DNA from: an uncultured Candidatus Saccharibacteria bacterium
GTDB taxonomy: Bacteria > Patescibacteriota > Saccharimonadia > Saccharimonadales > Saccharimonadaceae
Length of the DNA: 64,000 nt
Assembly: GCA_948288625.1 (NCBI GenBank)
Contig: CAOHYA010000001.1
Span: 496,001-560,000 of the forward strand
Reading direction: 5' to 3'
Made by a program: the position numbers and the translations under genes. Positions 1 through 7,450 of this stretch are shown here, piece by piece. The number at the start of each line of letters is the position of its first letter. Position 1 is the first letter of the stretch. The notes beneath the pieces were generated by a model that worked only from the letters and a program-made list of their open reading frames with translations, was not told the DNA's origin and did no database searches.

Positions 1-70
1 TACTGATCGTCATCAATATCGCTAAGTACCACACGGTTAATTTTAGCGTGGCCGATTGAAACATCTGCAT
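1..70 (-). CDS. Sensor histidine kinase, N-terminal fragment (runs off window)
   Basis: The frame opens with ATG-CAG-ATG at 70 and runs off the window edge after 23 codons. The visible start is a short polar stretch followed by KLTVWYLAILM, the usual first membrane helix of a two-component sensor kinase. It begins 5 bases after the stop of the OmpR-type regulator in the same direction, so the two are probably cotranscribed and the kinase would phosphorylate that regulator. A GAGG at 81-84 is the likely ribosome site; a second ATG at 64 is an alternative start. No catalytic motif is visible, so the call rests on this start and on context. Confidence 0.6.
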   Translation of the reverse strand, partial: MQMFQSATLKLTVWYLAILMTIS

Positions 71-75
71 AGTAT

Positions 76-747
76 TTAGGCCTCGAGTTTGTAGCCGAAT
101 CCGCGAACGGTATGAATCAACGGTTTTTTAAATGGTACGTCCACTTTGGCACGTAAGTATTTTACGTACACTTCAACGGTATTTGGCAGTACGTCGGCAT
201 CATAGTCCCATACGTGGCTGATAATCACTTCTTTGCTGATCGGTCGGTTTTGGTTTCGAAGCAAATATTCAAGCAATGCGAATTCTTTGCTGGTCAGTTG
301 GATTGTTTTTCCGGCACGTTGAACCGAATACGTCACGGTATCAAGCGTTAAATCACCGGCGCTCAACACATCGGATTGTTGCTCAGTTGGCCGGCGCAAC
401 AAAGCGCGCACCCGAGCCAGTAGTTCTTCCAACGCAAAAGGTTTTACTAGGTAATCGTCGGCACCGGCGTCAAGCCCGGCGGTACGCTCATGGACGCTAT
501 CGAGGGCGCTTAAAAATAATACCGGCGTATGTACTTTTGCCTGTCGCATAGCTTTCACGATGGCGATACCGTCATATTCACCAGGGAGCATGCGATCGAT
601 AATCGCGATGTCGTACGGTTCGGTTGTGGCCATGGCATGACCTTCATCGCCGTCGTACGCAACATCTACCGCGTAGGTTTCTTGCTCTAACGCCTTTGCG
701 AGCGCACGGGCGATTTTATGTTCATCTTCGACAATCAAAACTCTCAT
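76..747 (-). CDS. OmpR/PhoB-family response regulator
   Basis: A 223-residue two-domain regulator. The receiver domain (about 1-115) has the acidic pocket VEDE near residue 8, the phospho-acceptor Asp in IIDRMLPG (about 51) and the conserved Lys in DDYLVKPF (about 101). The C-terminal half (about 125-222) is a winged-helix DNA-binding domain with the typical LTSKEFALLEYLL and HTVRGFGYKLE motifs. It should bind DNA when phosphorylated by the partly visible kinase downstream. Its start is preceded by TATACT at 755-760 with only 7 bases before ATG and no Shine-Dalgarno site, so the message should be leaderless. The target genes cannot be told from this window. Confidence 0.95.
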   Translation of the reverse strand: MRVLIVEDEHKIARALAKALEQETYAVDVAYDGDEGHAMATTEPYDIAIIDRMLPGEYDGIAIVKAMRQAKVHTPVLFLSALDSVHERTAGLDAGADDYLVKPFALEELLARVRALLRRPTEQQSDVLSAGDLTLDTVTYSVQRAGKTIQLTSKEFALLEYLLRNQNRPISKEVIISHVWDYDADVLPNTVEVYVKYLRAKVDVPFKKPLIHTVRGFGYKLEA

Positions 748-754
748 ATGAACT

Positions 755-760
755 AGTATA
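755..760 (-). promoter_or_regulatory. -10 box of a leaderless promoter (response regulator)
   Basis: TATACT on the minus strand ends 7 bases before the ATG at 747. Transcription normally starts about 7 bases after the -10 box, so the first transcribed base would be the A of the start codon. No Shine-Dalgarno sequence could fit. Confidence 0.7.
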
Positions 761-803
761 CAGTGATTTTGCTTAAAGAAATCTTAATAAGAAAATGCGA
801 GGA

Positions 804-1112
804 CTAAGCGAATCGCTCGCTCCAGCTTTGCATGTCGCGTAAAATCGGCGTCAGTTCTTTGCCTTTTTGGGTAAGGCGATATTCGCAGCGGCTTTTTTCA
901 GGGGCGGTTACTTTTTCTATGATGCCTTCTTGTTCAAGCGAATCAAGACGAGCCGAAAGTGTGCGCGGGTTGATACCCTCGACTAAATCCTGGATCTGAC
1001 AGAAACGAACAGATTCTTCGTTAATGAAAAAACGAAGTAATTGTGGAGTCCATTTGTCTCCGAGAATCTTAGTGGCCGCCTTTACGCAGCCGATAGTTTC
1101 AGTCGCTTGCAT
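804..1112 (-). CDS. HxlR/MarR-type winged-helix transcriptional regulator
   Basis: A protein of about 102 residues matching the HxlR family: a conserved Cys in TIGCVKAA near the N-terminus, GDKWTPQLLRFF, the recognition region INPRTLSARLDSLEQEGII, then a wing with RCEYRLTQKGKEL. HxlR proteins are DNA-binding sensors of electrophiles or redox state, and the N-terminal Cys would be the sensor. I chose the ATG at 1112 rather than the TTG at 1130, which would add six residues, because AGAGG lies just upstream. It follows the FAD-linked oxidoreductase gene in the same direction, so the pair may form a redox-related unit; that link is inference. Confidence 0.88.
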   Translation of the reverse strand: MQATETIGCVKAATKILGDKWTPQLLRFFINEESVRFCQIQDLVEGINPRTLSARLDSLEQEGIIEKVTAPEKSRCEYRLTQKGKELTPILRDMQSWSERFA

Positions 1113-1147
1113 AGTACCTCTACTATACAATATCTAGTGAAAAATTG

Positions 1148-2812
1148 CTACTTAATTAATTCGTTATCGTTCTTGCTACGGATATGACTCATACTATATT
1201 CCCAAGAGGCGTCGGTCTTTTTGTGCGGGTTGAAAATATACAGCGGGTCGAAGATTTCTTTCGTTTCTTTGAATAATTCGTACATGTCTTGGCCGAATAC
1301 CGCCGGAAGCCAAGGCCCACGTACCATACCGTCGTTGTGCTCGCCCGCCATGGTGCCGCCGTATTTCAATACGATAGGAATCAACTCGCGCATAACGGGT
1401 TCAAGTTTGGCCTGATCTTTCGCGCCGGCGATGTCCATGAGGGGTATGACATGGAAATTACCATCTCCGAAGTGGCCCTGAATCGTTGCCGGAAGTTTAT
1501 ACTTACGAATAACTTTACGAAGCTTCGGAACGAATTCGGGCAAGTAACGAGGCGGCACGGCCATATCGTCGATGAAAGGCGATGCGTAACGACCATGTAC
1601 CTGATTTTGCAAAAGAGACAAGGCAGCCCGGCGGATCTTCCAAAAAGGTGCGCTGGAAGCTTCGTCGGCCTCGATGTCCATTTTGATTTTGTACGATTTC
1701 AAATCGTCGTGAAGAATGGAGATCTTATCCAGAACTTCGCCTTTCGTCTGGCCGTCGAACTCGATCATGAGGAACATTTCAGGAATGTGACCTTTGAACT
1801 TGGCGACTGACTTTAAGAGAATACTTTGTTGGCGCAGCCATTCTTTGGTGCCGAGTTGCTTTCGGAATGTATTGAAGTATTTCAAGCCGAGGTTGAAAGT
1901 AATATTGTCGAACCCTTCGAAGGTAGCCGGCTCGTGATGCATGACGGTCGCGATTACATCACCCAGGTTCTTGATGGAAGGAAGATACGCCAACAACAGT
2001 CCGGAATGCGGTGCTTTCGGTACGGCTTCGATAGTGATGTCGGTAATGACGCCCAACGTTCCTTGGCTGCCGGTAAACAGTCGAGTCATATCAAAGATAC
2101 CGGTGTCGCGATCCCAGACGCTCCATAAGTTGTAGCCCATCGAGTTCTTATTTACATGCGGTCGGGCATTCTTAACAAGGTCGTAATTACTTTCGATGAG
2201 TTCATACGTCTTTCGGTACAAATCCGCTTCGTAAGTTGTTTCCTTTAGTTTTTGTTGCAGCTGCTTGCGGTTGAGGGGCTTGATGGTGTATTCGTTGCCG
2301 TCGGCCAAAACGACGTTCAGCTCACGCACCCAGCGTTCAGTGTTACCGTATTGTAATGAACGCTCGCCGCCTGAATTATTTCCTATCATGCCACCGATCG
2401 TGTTGATGGCGCGACTGGCGGGGACGCAGCCTAAATGGAGCTGCTGGTCATACAGCAACGGGTCGATATCGCGCATGTACACGCCAGGCTGGGTATTCAA
2501 CAAAGTACCTTGAAGCGACTTGATCGTATTGAAGTGCGTCGTCATGTCGAGAACGAGCGAGCTGCCTAAAGGGCCTCCGGACATATCGGTCCCCGCGCTC
2601 CGAGGCGTAATGGCTAGTTTCGGATGACTGCTTTTATTTTTGACGACGAATTTCACGAGCTTCTGTATGTCAATGCTATCGACTGGGCTAATCACGGCGT
2701 CGGGAAGAATTTCATATACGCTGGCGTCGTGGCTTGCCCGATGGAGAACATCGGTATCGATACTGATCTCACCTTTAATAAGTTTCCGGAGCTTCGGAAT
2801 AACATCATCCAT
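1148..2812 (-). CDS. FAD-binding oxidase of the GlcD / D-lactate dehydrogenase type
   Basis: A 554-residue flavoprotein with an N-terminal PCMH FAD-binding domain (PRSAGTDMSGG near residue 73, GGMIGNNSGGERSLQYG near 140, GSQGTLGVITDITIEA near 250) and a FAD-oxidase C-terminal cap (GHFGDGNFHVIPLMD, GEHNDGMVRGPWLP). The family oxidises 2-hydroxy acids such as glycolate or D-lactate. It ends after the cap and lacks the C-terminal cysteine-rich iron-sulphur domain found in long family members. A full-length paralog of the same size lies at 27257-28921. The start sits 8 bases after a TATAGT box, so it is probably leaderless. It shares an 82-base divergent promoter region with the AI-2E family gene. 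Substrate unknown. Confidence 0.92.
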   Translation of the reverse strand: MDDVIPKLRKLIKGEISIDTDVLHRASHDASVYEILPDAVISPVDSIDIQKLVKFVVKNKSSHPKLAITPRSAGTDMSGGPLGSSLVLDMTTHFNTIKSLQGTLLNTQPGVYMRDIDPLLYDQQLHLGCVPASRAINTIGGMIGNNSGGERSLQYGNTERWVRELNVVLADGNEYTIKPLNRKQLQQKLKETTYEADLYRKTYELIESNYDLVKNARPHVNKNSMGYNLWSVWDRDTGIFDMTRLFTGSQGTLGVITDITIEAVPKAPHSGLLLAYLPSIKNLGDVIATVMHHEPATFEGFDNITFNLGLKYFNTFRKQLGTKEWLRQQSILLKSVAKFKGHIPEMFLMIEFDGQTKGEVLDKISILHDDLKSYKIKMDIEADEASSAPFWKIRRAALSLLQNQVHGRYASPFIDDMAVPPRYLPEFVPKLRKVIRKYKLPATIQGHFGDGNFHVIPLMDIAGAKDQAKLEPVMRELIPIVLKYGGTMAGEHNDGMVRGPWLPAVFGQDMYELFKETKEIFDPLYIFNPHKKTDASWEYSMSHIRSKNDNELIK

Positions 2813-2820
2813 ATGCTTCT

Positions 2821-2826
2821 ACTATA
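2821..2826 (-). promoter_or_regulatory. -10 box of a leaderless promoter (FAD oxidase)
   Basis: TATAGT on the minus strand with 8 bases to the ATG at 2812. It is one half of a divergent pair with the promoter at 2882-2887. Confidence 0.65.
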
Positions 2827-2881
2827 CGTGAGCCATAAGCAGAATGCCATAACCTCTTCGCTTACTTCGGTAAAAGTGGTG

Positions 2882-2887
2882 TATAAT
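2882..2887 (+). promoter_or_regulatory. -10 box of a leaderless promoter (AI-2E family gene)
   Basis: A consensus TATAAT followed by 7 bases and then the ATG at 2895, with no ribosome-binding site. The predicted first base of the mRNA is the A of the start codon. Confidence 0.75.
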
Positions 2888-2894
2888 ACGCCAC

Positions 2895-4034
2895 ATGAGA
2901 ACTCAAATTGAAATAGATACACGTACATTCGTTCGTTTTTGGCTCGTCGTCATCGGCATGGGCTTGGCAATCCTATTAATATATAACGCGCGCGTCGCGC
3001 TGATGATCCTTGGCGTTGCCTTGTTCTTGGCACTTGCCTTGAACGGCCCTGTGTCAAAGATATCTCGCCGACTCCCGGGCAAAAGCCGTGTTGGTGCGAC
3101 CGCAATCGCGTACGTCATCGTCGTCGCCTTGCTCGGTGCCTTCGTCTTCCTGCTGATTCCGCCGGTCGTTCAGCAGACTGCTGGCTTCATTCAAACAGCA
3201 CCATCATTGCTTGATTCAGCCTCGACCCCTCTTAAGGGGTTGAACGACTTTGTCGATCAATACGAACTTCGACCACAGGTTGATAGCGCGATCGCTTCTG
3301 CCAAAGAAAATGCCGCGGGCTGGGCAAGTAACGTCGGTAAAGGCTTGATTACTGGTATCGGTTCGATCTTCAGCTTCTTTGCTGCCGCCTTACTCGTATT
3401 GGTGCTCACCTTCCTGATGCTCATCGAAGGCCCAATGTGGATGAAGCGCATCTGGGGCGTTTATAAAGACAAGAAAAAGATGGAAAAGCACCGTCGTGTC
3501 GCTGGTAAAATGTACACGGTCGTTACCGGATACATCACTGGCCAGTTGACCGTATCGACTATCGGTGCCGTCACTGCCGGGTTCGCCGTTTTCGTTCTTA
3601 GCCTTATCTTCCCTCAAGTCGAAGCTGGCTTGGCGATGCCGACAGCCGCCATTACCTTCTTGCTCTCGCTCATTCCTATGTTCGGTGCGACGATTGGTGG
3701 TACGATTATCACCCTGCTCTTGGCTCTCAACAGTCTACCGGCAGCGATTATCTACGCCATCTTCTTCATCGTGTACCAACAAATTGAAAATAACTTTATC
3801 TCACCGCACATTCAATCGAAGCGCATCAACCTATCGGCGCTGATGATCTTAAGTGCCGTGACGATTGGTTTGTACATGTTCGGTATCGTCGGTGGTATTA
3901 TCGCTATCCCTATCGCCGGAAGCATCCGTATCCTCGTAGAGGAATTCCTCGAGAACCGCGATTCTATCGAGAATCACGAAAGCAAGCCAAAGGCGTTGCT
4001 GGCGAAAATTACCGGCACTAAAGCTAAGAAGTAA
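2895..4034 (+). CDS. AI-2E family transporter (membrane permease)
   Basis: A 379-residue polytopic membrane protein of the AI-2E / YdiK / PerM family. Hydrophobic segments are clustered at about 15-60, 70-95 and 150-175 and again in the C-terminal half, separated by a soluble middle region. The conserved LIPMFGATIGG and NNFISPHIQSKRI motifs typical of the family are present. Members export small molecules or exchange ions; the autoinducer-2 role holds for only some, so the substrate is unknown. It is transcribed divergently from the FAD oxidase, appears leaderless, and its 3-prime end overlaps the end of cysS by 11 bases on the opposite strand. Confidence 0.9.
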   Translation: MRTQIEIDTRTFVRFWLVVIGMGLAILLIYNARVALMILGVALFLALALNGPVSKISRRLPGKSRVGATAIAYVIVVALLGAFVFLLIPPVVQQTAGFIQTAPSLLDSASTPLKGLNDFVDQYELRPQVDSAIASAKENAAGWASNVGKGLITGIGSIFSFFAAALLVLVLTFLMLIEGPMWMKRIWGVYKDKKKMEKHRRVAGKMYTVVTGYITGQLTVSTIGAVTAGFAVFVLSLIFPQVEAGLAMPTAAITFLLSLIPMFGATIGGTIITLLLALNSLPAAIIYAIFFIVYQQIENNFISPHIQSKRINLSALMILSAVTIGLYMFGIVGGIIAIPIAGSIRILVEEFLENRDSIENHESKPKALLAKITGTKAKK

Positions 4035-5487
4035 TATATTCCCAAATCGGGCCAGAAGCGGTGTCGCGCACAGTGACGCCGCTTTTTTCGAGCTCGACAC
4101 GTAGTGCGTCGGACTTTCCGTAGTCCTTTTGCTCGCGGGAACGAGTACGTTCGATAATGATTCGCTTTTGATCGTCGGTAATATCTTTGGTTGTTTCAAG
4201 CAGGTTAAGACCGAGGAGTTCGTCGATGGTTTCTATGAAGCTCACGAGGGCGTGCTGGTGCAAGTCGCCAAGCTTACTTGAAACAATGGTGTCGAAAGCA
4301 TCATCGATGAGGGCGAGAGCTTCTGGTGTGTTAAGGTCGTCGGAAATTGCTTCTATTACTTTTTGAGAAGCGGCATACAATGAAACGGTCTTACTGTCGT
4401 CTTCGGTATCACCATCTTCCTTGATCGTATCGTGGATTTGGTGACGGAGTACGGCTACGTTTCGCCAGTTACGACGACGGTTAGCCGCCGCCGTGAGGTT
4501 TTCAAACGTAAAGTTACCTTCGGTACGATAATGGCTTTGCAGCACGAACATACGCAAATCAAGCGGGTCATAGCCTTTTTCTTCGAGGTCGCTTAACGTA
4601 TAGCCATTGCCAAGTGACTTGCTGATTTTTGTGCCGTCAACCTTAAGGTGGTTGTTATGAAGCCAGAATTTGCTGAATACGTTGCCGCTGGCCGCTTCGG
4701 ACTGAGCGATCTCGTTGGTATGATGTACGGGTATATGATCGATACCACCGGTATGGATGTCGATGGTTTCACCTAGTAGGCTCATGGCCATAGCCGAACA
4801 TTCGAGGTGCCAGCCTGGGAAGCCCATTTTAATCCCACTTTCATCAGTAAGATCGGCGGGTGTCTCCCATTCCATGTCACGTTTTTCGCCGGTTGGGGTG
4901 AATTTCCAGAGAGCAAAGTCGCTTGGGTGGTGTTTTTCCGGGTTGAACTCGACACGAGCGCCGGCCTTTTGGGCTTCAAGGTCGAGGTCGGCAAAGCTCG
5001 CGTACGTAGGAAATTTTAATGTATCAAAATAGATACCATCATCAATTTGGTAAGTGTAGCCTTTTTCTTTCAAGATGCGTACAAGCTCAAGTTGCTGCTG
5101 GATGTATTCGGTTGCCTTTGGCATGTGGGTTGGCGCAATCAGATTAAGCGCCCTCATACCAGCGATGAAGTCATCGGTATAAAACTGGGCGACTTCCCAA
5201 GCAGTCTTACCTTCCCGCTTAGCGCCTTTTTCCAGCTTGTCTTCTCCGTCATCGGCGTCGCTTACAAGGTGGCCAACGTCAGTGATGTTCATGACACGAG
5301 TCACTTGATTGCCGTGGGCCTGCAAAATACGTACGAGGGTATCCCAGTAAATGTAGGCAGTCCAGTTACCGACGGTCAAATAGTTATAAACTGTCGGGCC
5401 ACAGGTATAGAGATGTACGTACCCTTCCTCGAGTGGCGTAAACGGTTCAACTGACTTTGTTAACTGGTTATGAAATTGCAGACTCAT
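4024..5487 (-). CDS. cysS: Cysteinyl-tRNA synthetase
   Basis: A 487-residue class I synthetase that charges tRNA-Cys. The zinc-site pieces are visible: CGPTVYNY near residue 29, GWHLECSAMAM near 228, and HHTNEIAQSEA near 255. The second signature loop is KISKSLGNG. The first signature is unusual: where the family has HIGH or HIGN, this protein reads LTVGN. A C-terminal DALR-like helical region ends in RSREQKDYGKSDALR. The start overlaps the end of the DHH phosphoesterase gene by 20 bases, showing that the two are cotranscribed and probably translationally coupled. Its end overlaps the convergent transporter gene. Confidence 0.95.
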   Translation of the reverse strand: MSLQFHNQLTKSVEPFTPLEEGYVHLYTCGPTVYNYLTVGNWTAYIYWDTLVRILQAHGNQVTRVMNITDVGHLVSDADDGEDKLEKGAKREGKTAWEVAQFYTDDFIAGMRALNLIAPTHMPKATEYIQQQLELVRILKEKGYTYQIDDGIYFDTLKFPTYASFADLDLEAQKAGARVEFNPEKHHPSDFALWKFTPTGEKRDMEWETPADLTDESGIKMGFPGWHLECSAMAMSLLGETIDIHTGGIDHIPVHHTNEIAQSEAASGNVFSKFWLHNNHLKVDGTKISKSLGNGYTLSDLEEKGYDPLDLRMFVLQSHYRTEGNFTFENLTAAANRRRNWRNVAVLRHQIHDTIKEDGDTEDDSKTVSLYAASQKVIEAISDDLNTPEALALIDDAFDTIVSSKLGDLHQHALVSFIETIDELLGLNLLETTKDITDDQKRIIIERTRSREQKDYGKSDALRVELEKSGVTVRDTASGPIWEYITS

Positions 5488-6466
5488 AGTCGGTAAGCGC
5501 CTTATCTACTGCATTAACTAATTCTGAAATAAGTGTGTCATATTTTTCATATATTTTGAAGCCGGAAGCGTATTCGTGGCCGCCTCCGCCAAAGAAACCA
5601 GCGACGGTCGTACCGACAGGTATATTCGCACGCACCTTACCGGTTAATTTGCCGTCGGGGTATGTCTTTATGGCGACCGCTACTTGAACGGTGTCTACCA
5701 GGCGCATTTCATCAAGTACTAACACGCTTGGGTTGTAGCGGTCGCTAAATTCTTCGATTTCACTCCAGGGAATATGGACGGTCGCGAGTTTGCCGTCTAA
5801 GAAATACTCGACTCGCTCGATAAGTCGGCCCTTGTAAGCAAGAATGTCGGCCGGCTTCTTCATATATTCACGGCGACGCGCCTCAATTTCAGCCGGTACG
5901 GCACCAAGAGCCACGAGCTCGGCGGCCGTGGTATAGCTTTTGGCCGTGGTAGTTTGAGTGGTGAGCCCGAGACTGTCGGCTTGAATGGAAATAAACAAGC
6001 TTTCGGCGGCTTGCGGATTGATGGCCCACTGTGCTTGTTGAGCAAGCTCGAAGATAATTTCACTGGTCGCGACGGCATCGCTTTCGATGAGGTTTGTCGT
6101 TTCGAACGGTAAATCGCCGACTTCTGTTTGGTGGTGGTCGATGACCAGTACCGGGTGCGATTCGAAAAAGTGGCGGACGCCTGGTTGCTCTAAAGCTTGA
6201 ACCATCAATGCTTGGCTCGAAGTATCAACTATAATGGCCGCATCACGATCGGTCGGCCAGTCTTTTACTACCCTATCCCAGCCGTTGATATAGCGGAGGT
6301 ACTTTGGAATGTCGATAGCGCAGTACATCACGACATCCTTGCCGGCATCGGAAAGAATTTCTTCTAGGGCAATGGAACTTCCAAGGCTATCGCCGTCGGG
6401 ATTTTCGGCTTGGATGACGACAATTTTTTGGACTTCGGAAATAAGTTGTATGGAATCTTTAAACAT
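5468..6466 (-). CDS. DHH/DHHA1 phosphoesterase (NrnA-like)
   Basis: A 332-residue DHH-superfamily hydrolase. Metal-binding motifs appear in order: NPDGDSLGSS near residue 18, IIVDTSSQ near 93, the VIDHHQTE signature near 129, and the DHHA1 motif GGGGHEYASGFKI near the C-terminus. NrnA-type enzymes degrade short oligoribonucleotides or dinucleotides and can dephosphorylate pAp. It lies upstream of and overlaps cysS. A TACAAT box 8 bases before the ATG, at the very end of recR, indicates an own leaderless promoter. Substrate specificity (nanoRNA, c-di-nucleotide product or pAp) cannot be settled from sequence alone. Confidence 0.9.
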   Translation of the reverse strand: MFKDSIQLISEVQKIVVIQAENPDGDSLGSSIALEEILSDAGKDVVMYCAIDIPKYLRYINGWDRVVKDWPTDRDAAIIVDTSSQALMVQALEQPGVRHFFESHPVLVIDHHQTEVGDLPFETTNLIESDAVATSEIIFELAQQAQWAINPQAAESLFISIQADSLGLTTQTTTAKSYTTAAELVALGAVPAEIEARRREYMKKPADILAYKGRLIERVEYFLDGKLATVHIPWSEIEEFSDRYNPSVLVLDEMRLVDTVQVAVAIKTYPDGKLTGKVRANIPVGTTVAGFFGGGGHEYASGFKIYEKYDTLISELVNAVDKALTDYESAIS

Positions 6467-6474
6467 TGCTACTT

Positions 6475-6480
6475 ATTGTA
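6475..6480 (-). promoter_or_regulatory. -10 box of a leaderless promoter (DHH phosphoesterase)
   Basis: TACAAT on the minus strand, 8 bases upstream of the ATG at 6466 and immediately past the recR stop. Confidence 0.6.
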
Positions 6481-6487
6481 GCAGAAG

Positions 6488-7105
6488 TTAAAGAAGCGTA
6501 CGTCGGCCTTCCAGCGCATGCCCCAAAGTAATCTGATCGGCATACTCCAAATCGACGCCGACTGGTATACCCCGGGCCAATCGGCTCATCTTTACGTCAA
6601 GTCCGGCATCCTTGATGTGCTTTTGTAAGAATAACGCCGTCGATTCACCCTCGACGCTCGCGTTAGTGGCAATGATTAGTTCTTCAACCTCGTCATCAGC
6701 CAATCGTTTTAAAAGCTCAGGTATATGCAACTGCTCGGGGCCTATGCCGTCGATCGGGCTCATGGCACCACCAAGAACATGATACGTGCCTTTGAATTGG
6801 CCGGTTCGTTCGAGCGCCACTATATCAAGCGGTTCTTCGACGACGGCAACCAGTTTACGGTTACGGTCGCTATCGGAATAAAGTGCCGAAACCTCTTCGT
6901 CGGCATCGATCAACGCGAAAGTAACCGGACATGTCTTAACAAGCGTGTGTATGTCATGCACGGCGGTCGCAAGGCTGTCGTTTATACGTTGGTCGGCACG
7001 CAACAAATAATACGCGTAGCGTTCGGCGGTGCGCTGCCCTACTCCCGGCAGCCGACCTAATTCTTCGATCAGCTTTTCAAGTGCTGCTGGCAGCAATCGA
7101 GGCAC
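6488..7105 (-). CDS. recR: Recombination protein RecR with degenerate zinc finger
   Basis: A 205-residue RecR. The N-terminal helix-hairpin-helix LGRLPGVGQRTAERYAYY, the Toprim core VVEEPLDIVALERTGQF and the motif YHVLGGAMSPIDGIGPEQL are all clear. RecR with RecO loads RecA at gapped DNA. The zinc finger normally holds four cysteines between the two domains; here the corresponding stretch (about 54-80) retains only one Cys, in VKTCPVTF. It starts 3 bases after the YbaB/EbfC gene stops, the conserved ybaB-recR pairing seen in most bacteria. Apart from the finger the protein looks intact and functional. Confidence 0.95.
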   Translation of the reverse strand: MPRLLPAALEKLIEELGRLPGVGQRTAERYAYYLLRADQRINDSLATAVHDIHTLVKTCPVTFALIDADEEVSALYSDSDRNRKLVAVVEEPLDIVALERTGQFKGTYHVLGGAMSPIDGIGPEQLHIPELLKRLADDEVEELIIATNASVEGESTALFLQKHIKDAGLDVKMSRLARGIPVGVDLEYADQITLGHALEGRRTLL

Positions 7106-7108
7106 GAG

Positions 7109-7399
7109 CTATAGTCCTAGGTTGCCAAGGCCACCCATGAGAGGCTTCATCTTTTCAGCGGCGACTTCTTGTGCCTTAGCGAGGCCGTCACGAACGGCAA
7201 TTTCGATCCAGTGTTCAAGCTCGGCGATATCGTCGAGGTCGACCTGAGCCGGGTCGATGTTAATTTTCTTGATCTTAAGTTCACCGGTAATTTGTACGAC
7301 GACTGCGCCGTCGCCGGCTTCCACTTCGATGATTTCTTTTTTCAAATCACTTTGTGCTTTACGCAATTTGTTCAACATTTTTACTTGGTCAAAAGCCAT
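7109..7399 (-). CDS. YbaB/EbfC family nucleoid-associated protein
   Basis: A 96-residue protein of the YbaB/EbfC family: N-terminal coiled-coil helix (KMLNKLRKAQSDLKKEIIEVEAGDG without a break in heptads), central strand pair VVVQITGELKIKKINID and a Gly/Met-rich tail. The family forms dimers that bind DNA and almost always precedes recR, as here with a 3-base gap. The start is supported by GGAGAA 8 bases upstream. A TATAAT at 7443-7448 on the minus strand could drive the pair through a leader of about 40 bases, so this operon uses Shine-Dalgarno initiation rather than leaderless initiation. Confidence 0.92.
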   Translation of the reverse strand: MAFDQVKMLNKLRKAQSDLKKEIIEVEAGDGAVVVQITGELKIKKINIDPAQVDLDDIAELEHWIEIAVRDGLAKAQEVAAEKMKPLMGGLGNLGL

Positions 7400-7442
7400 G
7401 GTCTATTTCTCCGTCAAAACTCTATTAATAAACTTCTTCTTA

Positions 7443-7448
7443 ATTATA
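7443..7448 (-). promoter_or_regulatory. -10 box for the ybaB-recR operon
   Basis: TATAAT on the minus strand about 44 bases upstream of the YbaB start, which has its own GGAGAA ribosome site. It overlaps the last codons of the upstream glycosyltransferase gene region. Confidence 0.5.
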
Positions 7449-7450
7449 CG

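Noticed and set aside
1289..1810. 173-residue plus-strand ORF opposite the FAD oxidase
   Set aside because: It is a shadow of the well-supported oxidase gene, with no ribosome site or recognisable motif.
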